From: Clostridium sp. AF15-31
GTDB lineage: Bacteria > Bacillota > Clostridia > Lachnospirales > Lachnospiraceae
Direction: 5' to 3'
Length of the DNA: 64,000 bases
Assembly (NCBI RefSeq): GCF_003461625.1
Contig: NZ_QTXL01000002.1
Location: 161,992 to 225,991 of the forward strand
Shown: positions 35,164 through 44,172 of the stretch, piece after piece
Layout of the letters: every line of letters begins with the position of its first letter
Numbering within the stretch: the first letter of the stretch is position 1
The notes under the pieces: generated by a model
The model's input: only the letters and a program-made list of their open reading frames with translations
The model's database searches: none
What the model was told of the DNA's origin: nothing
Program-made: the position numbers and the translations under genes

Positions 35164-35958
35164 TTATGCATGTTTTTTTCGAAATAACCGTTTGAAAGGG
35201 TTTCGCCGGATCGATGTATTGTAATCAGTCAAGGGAATACTGTCGCCAAGAATCCGTTTACAGATATCGATATAGGCATTGCCGGATGTTGTATTGCTTC
35301 CAGCAAGTGGTTCTCCTTTATTTGTTGATATAACGATCTGTTCATCATCCGGTATTACACCCAGAAGGTTGACGGCTAGAATATCAACAACATCATCGAC
35401 AGACATCATGTCACCTTTTTTTACCATATCATATCGTACCCGGTTGATGATAAGGTCAATCGACGTAATCTCATTTGCTTCTAACAGCCCGATAACACGG
35501 TCTGCATCCCGGATCGCAGATACCTCTGGTGTTGTAACAACAATTGCTCTGTCTGCGGCTGCAATAGCATTTTTAAATCCCTGTTCGATTCCGGCAGGAC
35601 AATCAATGATTATATAATCAAAATCCGAACGCATTTCATCGATCAATTTTATGATCTGTTCCGGAGAAACAGCGGTTTTGTCCCTGGTCTGTGCACATGG
35701 CATTAGAAAAAGCTCCGGATTGTTCCTGTCTTTTATCAATGCCTGCTTATAGCGGCAGTTTCCTTCTACTACATCAACCAGATTATAAACAATACGGTTT
35801 TCCAGTCCGAGGACGATATCCAGATTTCGCAGTCCGATATCCGTATCGATCATGACCACTCTTTTTTTCAGACCTGCAAGACCTGTGCCGATATTGGCTG
35901 AAGTTGTGGTTTTACCAACGCCTCCCTTTCCTGATGTAACAACAATTACTTCACTCAT
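35164..35958 (-). CDS. minD: septum site-determining ATPase MinD
   Basis: A 264-residue deviant Walker ATPase (GKGGVGKTT, residues 10-18) that recruits MinC and MinE to the membrane. DCPAGIEQGF is a MinD hallmark. The C-terminal amphipathic tail RRNPFKRLFRKKHA is the membrane targeting sequence. minE follows within about 20 bases. Confidence 0.97.
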   Translation of the reverse strand: MSEVIVVTSGKGGVGKTTTSANIGTGLAGLKKRVVMIDTDIGLRNLDIVLGLENRIVYNLVDVVEGNCRYKQALIKDRNNPELFLMPCAQTRDKTAVSPEQIIKLIDEMRSDFDYIIIDCPAGIEQGFKNAIAAADRAIVVTTPEVSAIRDADRVIGLLEANEITSIDLIINRVRYDMVKKGDMMSVDDVVDILAVNLLGVIPDDEQIVISTNKGEPLAGSNTTSGNAYIDICKRILGDSIPLTDYNTSIRRNPFKRLFRKKHA

Positions 35959-36008
35959 AAAACACCTCCGTAAATTATCTTTTCATACTGATTTTTAGAA
36001 TTTTTATC

Positions 36009-36806
36009 TTATAGTGAAGCTTGCGACAGCGGCTGAAAGATCAGTTGGTCATTTTCACAGTATGCTATCACTGCATCCTTTGTATTTAATTTATCATGGA
36101 ACTGTCGTTTTGCTGCATAGCTGACAGTTCCGATCTTTATATGAACCGGTTCCATGGTAAGAGCCAGTACAAAGCGTTTTTTCTGCAAATCTTTTCCGGC
36201 GACTGCACTTCCCTGCAAGCTGCCGAGGATAATGATATTTCCACCGGAAATAACCTTTGCTCTTTTTTCAACATTACCAATTATTATAATACTTTTTTTT
36301 ACTTCAAGTGTTTGACCACTCCGAATGTTTCCGTAAAAAAACAGGTTGTTATCTTCTGAAGATGAAACATTCTGACCTGCGGTATCATCTGATGATACTT
36401 TTTTATTTGAAGCGGCCGTATCTGTAGCAGGAGCTTCATGCCTAATAACATGATCCACATGTGCTGTATGTCCGACAGCGGCGGGCTGCCGGTGTTTTGA
36501 CCTGTGCGGAGGAATATCAATCTGATTGCAGAGATCCTCTGTTCTCCCTTTATCAGGAATATCGCAAATAAATTCCACCTCAGTCTCCGGCAGATGATTT
36601 AATGCAAACAGAATCTGCGCAATCTCCTCTCGGCTCAACTCCCGTCCTTCAAAAGAAACAGAAATTTTTCCTTCTTTTTTTAAAAATGCATTTTGATGCT
36701 GTAATTTTTCTTTTATATCCACCAGGAGCTGCTCCAATGGATCATCATTATGAAATATAATCCTGATCCCGTGGCTGTTCGCCTTAATAATAACGTCGGT
36801 ATCCAT
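36009..36806 (-). CDS. minC: septum site-determining protein MinC
   Basis: A 265-residue MinC, the FtsZ inhibitor. N-terminal FtsZ-binding domain begins MDTDVIIKANSHGIRIIF; a Ser/Thr/Asp-rich linker (about 100-145) precedes the C-terminal beta-helix (VKKSIIIIGNVEKRAKVISGGN, split in two: SIIIIGNVEK and VISGGNIIILG). Start ATG 36806 has GAGGTAAG at good spacing; the upstream TTG at 36842 is unsupported. Full minCDE suggests an oscillating system in a Firmicute. Confidence 0.94.
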   Translation of the reverse strand: MDTDVIIKANSHGIRIIFHNDDPLEQLLVDIKEKLQHQNAFLKKEGKISVSFEGRELSREEIAQILFALNHLPETEVEFICDIPDKGRTEDLCNQIDIPPHRSKHRQPAAVGHTAHVDHVIRHEAPATDTAASNKKVSSDDTAGQNVSSSEDNNLFFYGNIRSGQTLEVKKSIIIIGNVEKRAKVISGGNIIILGSLQGSAVAGKDLQKKRFVLALTMEPVHIKIGTVSYAAKRQFHDKLNTKDAVIAYCENDQLIFQPLSQASL

Positions 36807-36871
36807 GTTTCTTACCTCGTTTTCATAAATATAACTGTTCAAAAATGAATTTATCCGACGTGTCTTATCTT

Positions 36872-39709
36872 TTAATCTGAAAGTGCGTTGTTACCGGTGA
36901 TCGTTGTATTTTCAAGTACATCCGGATCGTATAAATAGGCATATACAAGTCCGGTCAATTCGACTGCATTACCAGAAGAATATCCGAACGGGATTACACT
37001 TGTAACCGTAACTTCAGGATTTTCATATGGTGCAAATGATACAAATAACGCATGGTTCGGTCTGGCATCACTCTGCTGGGCCGTACCTGTTTTGCCGGCT
37101 ACTGCAACATTGATCTGATTAATCAAAGCACTGCTGCTCGTATGGACGGAAACAACCTGACGCATGCCCTGTCTGACAACATTCCATTGCTCGGCAGGAA
37201 AATCGAGCTGGTTGTGAACCTTGTGCTCATTTTTATATACAACATTACCGTTAATATCCTTGATCTCTGAAACAAGACTCAGGTCATAGCATGTACCACT
37301 GTTTGCTAGTGTTGTAACATATCGGGCAAGCTGTGTTGCTGTAAAGTTATTTGTACCTTGTCCAATCGCAGTACGGATTGCATCTGCATCTGATATCTGC
37401 GGTTTACTTTCCGGCAGTTCAATGCCGGAGGTGCTGTCAAATCCAAACATACCTGCATATTTCTGAAGCCGTTCTACACCAGTGATATCGCTATAGGTTC
37501 CGGTATTTTGTGTTGCCATACGGTAACCCAGTTCATAGAAGAAATAGTTACAGGATTCTTCGATTGCCTTGGATATACCGATCGTTCCATGTGCTGATGG
37601 ATAAATCCAGCATTTCGCAGGTGTTTCTGTTTTATCAAAATATCCTTTGGTCTGGATCACGTCATTGATACCGATTGCGCCTTCATTCATTGCTGCAAAT
37701 GCAGTTATCATCTTGAAGGTGGATCCGGGAGCTGTCTGCTGCATCGTTGCTCTGCTGTACATTGGTGTTGTCTTGTCCGACGTAATCTTTGCATAATAAT
37801 CTGCATCAATGGAATTTGTGAGCTGATTATTATCATAACTTGGATAACTTGTCATTGCTTTTACAGCTCCGGAATTTGGATCAGTCACAACGATCGAACC
37901 GGAACATGGATCCAGTGCCAGCATGGCAGGAGTTATCTCATATTGTTCTATTTTTTTACACATAAAGTCAAAGCTGTTGATGGATCCTGCCTTATAATCG
38001 GAATAGTCCTCATCTGTTGCCATATTTAAGATACCCTGGTCATATAACAGATTAATAACCTGACTTCCTGTAAGTTCTCCTGATATTATCATATATTTGA
38101 AAACAAGTTTGTCGAAACTGGTATTATTTTCAAATTCTTTTAAAATATATTCCGTCAGCACATTGTAGATTTCATCTGTATCATAATAGTCACTTTTCGT
38201 TGAAATACAGGAAATGTCGATTGCGCCCTGGCTGATCGCATATTTCAGATACTCACACAGCGAAATATTATTATTGATATAAGATACATAGGTATCATCT
38301 GTTTTTGATATCTTGCTTGGACTGTAAATGCCTGCATCACTTAATTGTTCGCAGATAAATTCCATATAATCCTGATACTGGTCTGTCAGATTATATAATG
38401 GTATATGACTTGAATTCAGGATATCATCCAGTCTTCCAAGTGTATAGCTTTTGGAACTCTGAAATATATCATTTACTGAACGCTCAAGATCTGTGGCATT
38501 CTTTGCTGCCAGATCGTCAATGCTGATAATGTTATTATCAAATAATGCAAAATAAACGTCAGTGATCGGGATATCATCTTTGTCATTTGATGTTGTTACA
38601 TTTTTAATATGTGCAAGCAGGATGGAAGTAATTTCCTTTTCCAGAGCATTATAACAGTATTTTTGAAGATCCGAGTCAATCGTCAGATAAATGTCATTTC
38701 CTGCTACAGAATCCTGCGAATCAATAATCTCGATCACCTTCCCCAGATTATCTACATACATTTTCTGATATCCGTCTTTACCACGCAGATAAGATTCAAA
38801 TTCACTTTCCAACCCGGCTTTTCCGATCATGTCATCAGCCGTATATTTTTCGGAATCATCCAGATTCTCGTTATATTTGTCCATCTCTTCATTTGAGATA
38901 TTTCCGATATATCCGATAATATGTGCGTAATAAATAGCATCATTATAGACACGGTGGGATTCTACGTTTACTTCCATGCCTGGCAGTTCATTTGAATTTT
39001 CTTTGATCGTTGCATAGCTTTCCTCGCTGATACCATCCGCAAGCTGGACAGACATGTATTGCTGGTAACGGTTCAGCCAGATCTCATACCGGACGGCAAG
39101 AATCTTTAATGCTGCTTCATCCGAATAAGTATCTGAAATATTGAAAAGATCCTTTCCTCTCATATAACGGAATACATCTTCTGCTGTTGAGGATGCCTGC
39201 TGATCTGTCAGTTTATCGACAGAGCTGGCACTGTATACATTCATAAGAAAAGTATTCAATGATGTTCCTGATACTGTAAACTCAAATCCTTTTCCTGTCA
39301 GCTTGATCGGCAGACTGACTGATATTTTATCTCCATTCTGCTCCAGAATCAGGATTGTTTTATATACTATATCATTTCGTAGTTCGTTGGATGTTGTTCC
39401 CTGTGCAGCAGCAATCTCTGACAGATCGGTAGCACTGTTATATGACAATGTATAGGAAGCTTCATTATAAGCAATCAGTTTTCCGTTACAATCGTATATA
39501 TTTCCACGGGTTGCTTTCACCGAGACTGTTTTCACTGATTTATAGGTAAAGCTTTCCTGATACTTTTCTCCGTTTACGATCTGTAGATCAAACAGACGGT
39601 AAACCAGTACACCAAAGAGAACCAGAACGATCAATGTCACAACAAACAACCGGTGTTTTACATGTTCTACAATATTTTCTTTTATCAGATCCAAAAATTC
39701 TTTTATCAT
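36872..39709 (-). CDS. mrdA: penicillin-binding protein 2 with large insertion
   Basis: A 945-residue class B transpeptidase for lateral wall growth, partner of RodA. One membrane helix (about 22-44), dimerisation domain, then the transpeptidase domain with S663xxK (STFKM), SCN in EESCNYFF and KTG in VAGKTGTAQ. Typical members are 580-720 residues; here about 240 residues (361-604), rich in Asp, Ser, Ile and Tyr, separate ALEKEI from SIVVTDPNSGAVKAM. The active site is intact. It precedes minC within 30 bases of its end. Confidence 0.95.
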   Translation of the reverse strand: MIKEFLDLIKENIVEHVKHRLFVVTLIVLVLFGVLVYRLFDLQIVNGEKYQESFTYKSVKTVSVKATRGNIYDCNGKLIAYNEASYTLSYNSATDLSEIAAAQGTTSNELRNDIVYKTILILEQNGDKISVSLPIKLTGKGFEFTVSGTSLNTFLMNVYSASSVDKLTDQQASSTAEDVFRYMRGKDLFNISDTYSDEAALKILAVRYEIWLNRYQQYMSVQLADGISEESYATIKENSNELPGMEVNVESHRVYNDAIYYAHIIGYIGNISNEEMDKYNENLDDSEKYTADDMIGKAGLESEFESYLRGKDGYQKMYVDNLGKVIEIIDSQDSVAGNDIYLTIDSDLQKYCYNALEKEITSILLAHIKNVTTSNDKDDIPITDVYFALFDNNIISIDDLAAKNATDLERSVNDIFQSSKSYTLGRLDDILNSSHIPLYNLTDQYQDYMEFICEQLSDAGIYSPSKISKTDDTYVSYINNNISLCEYLKYAISQGAIDISCISTKSDYYDTDEIYNVLTEYILKEFENNTSFDKLVFKYMIISGELTGSQVINLLYDQGILNMATDEDYSDYKAGSINSFDFMCKKIEQYEITPAMLALDPCSGSIVVTDPNSGAVKAMTSYPSYDNNQLTNSIDADYYAKITSDKTTPMYSRATMQQTAPGSTFKMITAFAAMNEGAIGINDVIQTKGYFDKTETPAKCWIYPSAHGTIGISKAIEESCNYFFYELGYRMATQNTGTYSDITGVERLQKYAGMFGFDSTSGIELPESKPQISDADAIRTAIGQGTNNFTATQLARYVTTLANSGTCYDLSLVSEIKDINGNVVYKNEHKVHNQLDFPAEQWNVVRQGMRQVVSVHTSSSALINQINVAVAGKTGTAQQSDARPNHALFVSFAPYENPEVTVTSVIPFGYSSGNAVELTGLVYAYLYDPDVLENTTITGNNALSD

Positions 39710-39728
39710 TGTATTTTCCTTCCAGTTC

Positions 39729-40235
39729 TTATTCGTTTGCTTTTTCCAGACGCTTCAGTGTCTTGTTCACAAATACAAAAAACTTGAATGTAAAGAGTGT
39801 GATCAATGCTGTATAGATCATTTCCGGAAGAATGATATCCTTCAGATAGATTGAAAATTCCAGCCTGTTCCGCAACAAGAAAAAGATAATATATGTTGCA
39901 AAATTAAAAAACAGATCGTCGATCAGAATGATCAGCATTGGTAAAAGAACATCTTCCACCAGATATAAACGGTGGAAAAATCCATTGCAATATCCAAGAA
40001 TCATATATAGTATCATAAACGGTCCGATCGCATATCCAAAATACAGATCATATAGAAAACCGCAGAAAAAACCAACCAGCATTCCTTCTTTTCTACCGCG
40101 CATAAGACCAAAAGAAACTGTCAGTATCAGCATCAGATCCGGTGCTGTTCCGGCAATTTCTATATAGGGAAATAATGCCGTCTGTAATACAAAACATATA
40201 ATGATCAAAATTCCTAATGTAAATACTCGTTTCAA
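39729..40235 (-). CDS. mreD: rod shape-determining protein MreD
   Basis: A 168-residue integral membrane protein of about five helices, a part of the elongasome. Sequence KRVFTLGILIIICFVLQTAL and the typical GLMRGRKEGMLVGFFCGFLY loop. It starts at TTG (40233-40235), with AGAAGGTTGA upstream. Between mreC and mrdA. Confidence 0.92.
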   Translation of the reverse strand: MKRVFTLGILIIICFVLQTALFPYIEIAGTAPDLMLILTVSFGLMRGRKEGMLVGFFCGFLYDLYFGYAIGPFMILYMILGYCNGFFHRLYLVEDVLLPMLIILIDDLFFNFATYIIFFLLRNRLEFSIYLKDIILPEMIYTALITLFTFKFFVFVNKTLKRLEKANE

Positions 40236-40279
40236 TTCTGTTTCAACCTTCTTCTACCATTTAGTTCTGTCAATTGTTT

Positions 40280-41137
40280 TTAATCTGTAACATTTTTCTT
40301 TGTCTGGCGGATCACCAGAACCTCTTCAATATTAGAAAAATCAGCAGCCGGCGTAATATACGCTGTCTTGGTCAGATTGTTGGAATCATTTTCTATCTTT
40401 GCAATATAGCCTATATTGATTCCAGAAAGATATTTGCTCGAAACATGTGAGGTCACAACCTGATCTCCTTCTGATATATCTGCATCTTTATCTATATTTT
40501 CCGCAAGCAGGTAGCCGTCTGCATAATTTGTCAGGCTTCCGGATACATTACAGATTGCCTGAGCCGGCAGGATTGTTGCATTTACATTTGTTGTATCATC
40601 GATGATCGAACGGACCTTTGCATAATCCGCTCCAATCTCTGTGATAATTCCGCACAGACCATTTCCATATAATACATTACAACCAATAGACAGTCCATCA
40701 TCGGTTCCTTTGTCAATATAAAAGACATCAAACCAGTTTCCGGTATCCTTAGATATCACTCTTGCTCCTGTTTTATCGTAATCAGTATACTGTGCATCCA
40801 ACTCATACAGTTTCTGCAGCCGGTCCAGCTCATAAGAGTTCTGTTCATATTGGGCAAGTGTGGATCTATAGGTATCCAGTTGTTCCTTTAACTGATCGTT
40901 TTCCGCCACAATATCTTCGTAATTTTTCAGTGCTTCTGCCTTGGATTCTACCCAGCTTCCTACTGTATTTACTCCTTTTTGCATTGGAAGAATAAACGTG
41001 TTTGTTGCTTTACGGACTGACGGCATTATACTGTCAAAAAACAGTGATGCGATCATTAAAACTACACATACTATCGTTAATGCAAGCAAAAAATATTTTG
41101 GAGTTATTTCTATTCTTTTTCTATTACGACGTCTCAT
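40280..41137 (-). CDS. mreC: rod shape-determining protein MreC
   Basis: A 285-residue MreC. One N-terminal helix (about 13-33), a coiled coil (about 70-110) and beta-barrel repeats with VISKDTGNWFDVFYIDKGTDDGL and YGNGLCGIITEIG-like motifs that activate PBP2. It begins 14 bases inside radC. The usual mreB gene does not precede it. Confidence 0.94.
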   Translation of the reverse strand: MRRRNRKRIEITPKYFLLALTIVCVVLMIASLFFDSIMPSVRKATNTFILPMQKGVNTVGSWVESKAEALKNYEDIVAENDQLKEQLDTYRSTLAQYEQNSYELDRLQKLYELDAQYTDYDKTGARVISKDTGNWFDVFYIDKGTDDGLSIGCNVLYGNGLCGIITEIGADYAKVRSIIDDTTNVNATILPAQAICNVSGSLTNYADGYLLAENIDKDADISEGDQVVTSHVSSKYLSGINIGYIAKIENDSNNLTKTAYITPAADFSNIEEVLVIRQTKKNVTD

Positions 41138-41831
41138 TCAACATTCCTCTTTCTGCCAGACTGACAAAACAATTATTCCCTATAATAATATGATCAGATA
41201 ACAGGATTCCAAGCATTCTGCCTGCTTCTGCTACTCTCTTTGTCAAGCAGATATCCTGTCTGCTTGGTTCCGGATTCCCGGATGGATGATTATGCAGCAA
41301 AACAACATATGCTGCGTGATAGCTTAAGGCATCTATAAAGATATCCCTTGGAGATATAACTGCATGATCGATCGTTCCCTCTGATATACAGTTTTCTCCC
41401 AACAAACAATGTCTGGAATCAAACAGCAGGCTGTAAACCCGCTCTTTATCCAGATATTTGGTACGTTCCATAAAATAATCTGCTATACTCTGCGGATTGC
41501 CAAATGTCAGAAATGGCTTATATTCCGCTTCCGCTATCCGTCTTGATAATTCACCGATACATTGCATCTGGATCGCTTTTACATGTCCGATCCCATCAAT
41601 CGACATCAGTTCTTCCAATGTCAGATGCTTCAACCCGACTAAGCCTTTATGAACCGAATGACGGTTCAGAATACGCTGGGCTGTAACCAGTGCATTTTCT
41701 TTTCGGCTTCCGCTTCGAAGTATGACTGCAAGCAGTTCGGCATCATTCAAAGCGGAAGGACCACTCTGCTGACATTTTTCATATGGTCGCTCTGTAACAG
41801 CCATATCCCGCATTGTAAAATTAGAATTCAT
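41124..41831 (-). CDS. radC: RadC family JAMM-domain protein
   Basis: A 235-residue RadC-like protein with an N-terminal helix-hairpin-helix (about 30-85) and a JAMM metalloprotease-like domain with HNHPSGNPEPSRQD (about 178-191). The role in DNA repair is now doubted; function unknown. Length is normal. Its last 14 bases overlap mreC, so it heads the shape operon. GGAGGACAT precedes the ATG. Confidence 0.93.
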   Translation of the reverse strand: MNSNFTMRDMAVTERPYEKCQQSGPSALNDAELLAVILRSGSRKENALVTAQRILNRHSVHKGLVGLKHLTLEELMSIDGIGHVKAIQMQCIGELSRRIAEAEYKPFLTFGNPQSIADYFMERTKYLDKERVYSLLFDSRHCLLGENCISEGTIDHAVISPRDIFIDALSYHAAYVVLLHNHPSGNPEPSRQDICLTKRVAEAGRMLGILLSDHIIIGNNCFVSLAERGMLNETS

Positions 41832-41892
41832 ATGTCCTCCTTTTCTCTCCGCCTCTCCAATGCCTGAAAGAAAGGTGACATTCGAACTAAAT

Positions 41893-43179
41893 CTACCACA
41901 CTATAAGATTATTTTCTACCATTTTTTGCAATGTCATTACAATTCCAAATTTTGCATGCTGATAGGTAAGTCCTCCCTGAAAATATACAGCATACGGTTC
42001 TCTCATAGGGGCATCCGCACTAAGTTCAATTGAAGAACCGGATACAAATGCACCGGCCGCCATGATGACAGGAGAATCATATCCCGGCATATCCCATGGT
42101 ACAGGCTTTACATAGCTGTCAACAGGTGCAGCCGCCTGAATCCCTTCACAGAAAGCAACCACACGTTCCGGTGTCTGAAGTTCAACTGCCTGTATGATAT
42201 CAAAACGATCCTCTGTCTTATTCGGAACTGTCTTAAAACCAAGATTTTCATATACATTTGCAGCAAAGATCGCACCCTTTAAAGCACTTGCCGTAACCGA
42301 TGGAGCCATGAATAAGCCCTGCGCAAAAGCCTTTGTATTATTTAAAGATGCACCAACCTCTTTGCCAAGTCCCGGAGTTGTAAGACGGTATGCTGCATTT
42401 TCCACATATTCCTTCTTACCACAGATATAACCACCGATCGGAGCCAGTCCGCCACCCGGATTCTTGATCAGGGAACCTGCGATCAGATCTGCGCCATAGT
42501 CTGTTGGTTCTTTATCCTGAACAAATTCACCATAACAATTATCTACCATACAGATGATGTCCGGACGGATACTCTTTACAAATGTGATCACTTCTCCGAT
42601 CTTCTCACAGGATAAAGTCGGACGTACGGCATAACCCTTGGAACGCTGGATCTCCACAAGCTTTGTGTGTTCATTGATCGCATTTCGGATTCCTTCAAAA
42701 TCAAACTCTCCTTCCGGTGTCAGATCTACCTGGGCGTATGTAACACCATATTCTGCCAAAGAACCCGGTGAAGGGCGAAGTCCGATGATCTCATCCATCG
42801 TATCATATGGTTTTCCTGAGATTGCAAGCAGTTCATCTCCCGGTCTTAAGTTACCAAATAACGCCGTACAGATCGCATGTGTTCCACAGGTGATCTGAGA
42901 ACGGACCAGCGCATCTTCCGTATGGAATACATCTGCATAGATCCGTTCGAGTGCATCTCGTCCGTCATCGGTATAACCATATCCGGAGGAACCTGCAAAA
43001 TGCGCTTCCGCCAGACGATTATCCTGCATGGCTTTGATGACCTTCATCTGGTTGATCTCACAGATGGCATCGATCGCTGCAAAACGGTCCTTTAAGCTGT
43101 CTTCAATCTTCTGACAGTAATCAAATACCCGTTCATCAATGTGTAAGGATGTATAATAATCTTTTAATAATGTGTTCAT
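41893..43179 (-). CDS. methionine gamma-lyase family PLP enzyme (YnbB-like)
   Basis: A 428-residue fold-type-I PLP protein. The PLP Lys is in GSLIKNPGGGLAP, and SQITCGTHAI plus SGKPYDTMDE are conserved. The family (YnbB, once called aluminium resistance protein) is found next to miaA or hfq in Firmicutes; its substrate is not settled. Adjacent miaA here supports the assignment. Confidence 0.88.
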   Translation of the reverse strand: MNTLLKDYYTSLHIDERVFDYCQKIEDSLKDRFAAIDAICEINQMKVIKAMQDNRLAEAHFAGSSGYGYTDDGRDALERIYADVFHTEDALVRSQITCGTHAICTALFGNLRPGDELLAISGKPYDTMDEIIGLRPSPGSLAEYGVTYAQVDLTPEGEFDFEGIRNAINEHTKLVEIQRSKGYAVRPTLSCEKIGEVITFVKSIRPDIICMVDNCYGEFVQDKEPTDYGADLIAGSLIKNPGGGLAPIGGYICGKKEYVENAAYRLTTPGLGKEVGASLNNTKAFAQGLFMAPSVTASALKGAIFAANVYENLGFKTVPNKTEDRFDIIQAVELQTPERVVAFCEGIQAAAPVDSYVKPVPWDMPGYDSPVIMAAGAFVSGSSIELSADAPMREPYAVYFQGGLTYQHAKFGIVMTLQKMVENNLIVW

Positions 43180-43199
43180 TTTATCTGCTCCATTTTATT

Positions 43200-44141
43200 T
43201 TATGAAATAATTCCCTTTGACCGCAACTGTTCAAGCATGAAATCCATAATGGTATCTTCTGATGTGAATTCACTCTTATCCACCCAGGTGACTTCTTTTT
43301 CCCTCTTAAACCATGTGATCTGACGCTTGGCGAAATGTCTGGTATCACGTTTTAAGATATATAGGGCTTCATCTAAAGATGTTACACCATCCAGATAATC
43401 GAGGATCTCTTTATATCCAAGCCCCTGCATGGATATCAGATCTTTTGTATATCCCTGATCCTTTAATGCCTTTACCTCTTCGATCAATCCCTGTTCTACC
43501 ATGATGTCAATTCGCCTGTCTATTCTATCATATAATTTTGATCTTGCATCATTTAACACAAAATATTCAAAATTATATGGAGAAATCCGTTTGGATTCTT
43601 TCTCGTTATGTTCGGAGATCGGGATTCCTGTCTCTTTATAGAATTCCAATGCCCGGATCACACGTTTACGATTGTTATAATGAATGGCTGCGGCTGACGC
43701 CGGATCCACTTTTTCAAGCATCTGATGAAGGTAGAGATTTCCATGTTTTTCCGCAAGCTGTTCCAGATAAGTACGGTAGCTTTTATCATCGTCATTTTCA
43801 TCGAAATGAATATCGTATAAAACTGCCTGAATATAAAAGCCGGTTCCGCCGACAATGACAGGTATCCGTCCTCTGGCATAGATATCATCCATCGCCTTTG
43901 TTGCAAGTTCTTTAAATAATACAACATTAAACGGCTCCTTCGGATCTAATACATCGATCAGATGATGGGGAATGCCATCCATTTCCTCCGGCATGATCTT
44001 GGCAGTTCCGATATCCATCTTTCGATAGACCTGCATGGAATCTGCAGAAATGATCTCACCGTTTATTCTTTTTGCAAGACCGATCGACAGATTTGTTTTA
44101 CCTACGGCTGTCGGTCCGGTTAATATAACAAGAGGCTTCAT
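43200..44141 (-). CDS. miaA: tRNA dimethylallyltransferase MiaA
   Basis: A 313-residue MiaA that prenylates A37 of tRNAs reading U-starting codons. Walker A GPTAVGKTNL (8-17), then SADSMQVYRKMDIGTAK and ITWFKRE near the C-terminus. MiaB, which methylthiolates the product, is encoded further up in the same run. GGAGCAGCAA precedes the ATG. Confidence 0.97.
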   Translation of the reverse strand: MKPLVILTGPTAVGKTNLSIGLAKRINGEIISADSMQVYRKMDIGTAKIMPEEMDGIPHHLIDVLDPKEPFNVVLFKELATKAMDDIYARGRIPVIVGGTGFYIQAVLYDIHFDENDDDKSYRTYLEQLAEKHGNLYLHQMLEKVDPASAAAIHYNNRKRVIRALEFYKETGIPISEHNEKESKRISPYNFEYFVLNDARSKLYDRIDRRIDIMVEQGLIEEVKALKDQGYTKDLISMQGLGYKEILDYLDGVTSLDEALYILKRDTRHFAKRQITWFKREKEVTWVDKSEFTSEDTIMDFMLEQLRSKGIIS

Positions 44142-44172
44142 TTGCTGCTCCGTTTCTATATAAGTTTAATTA

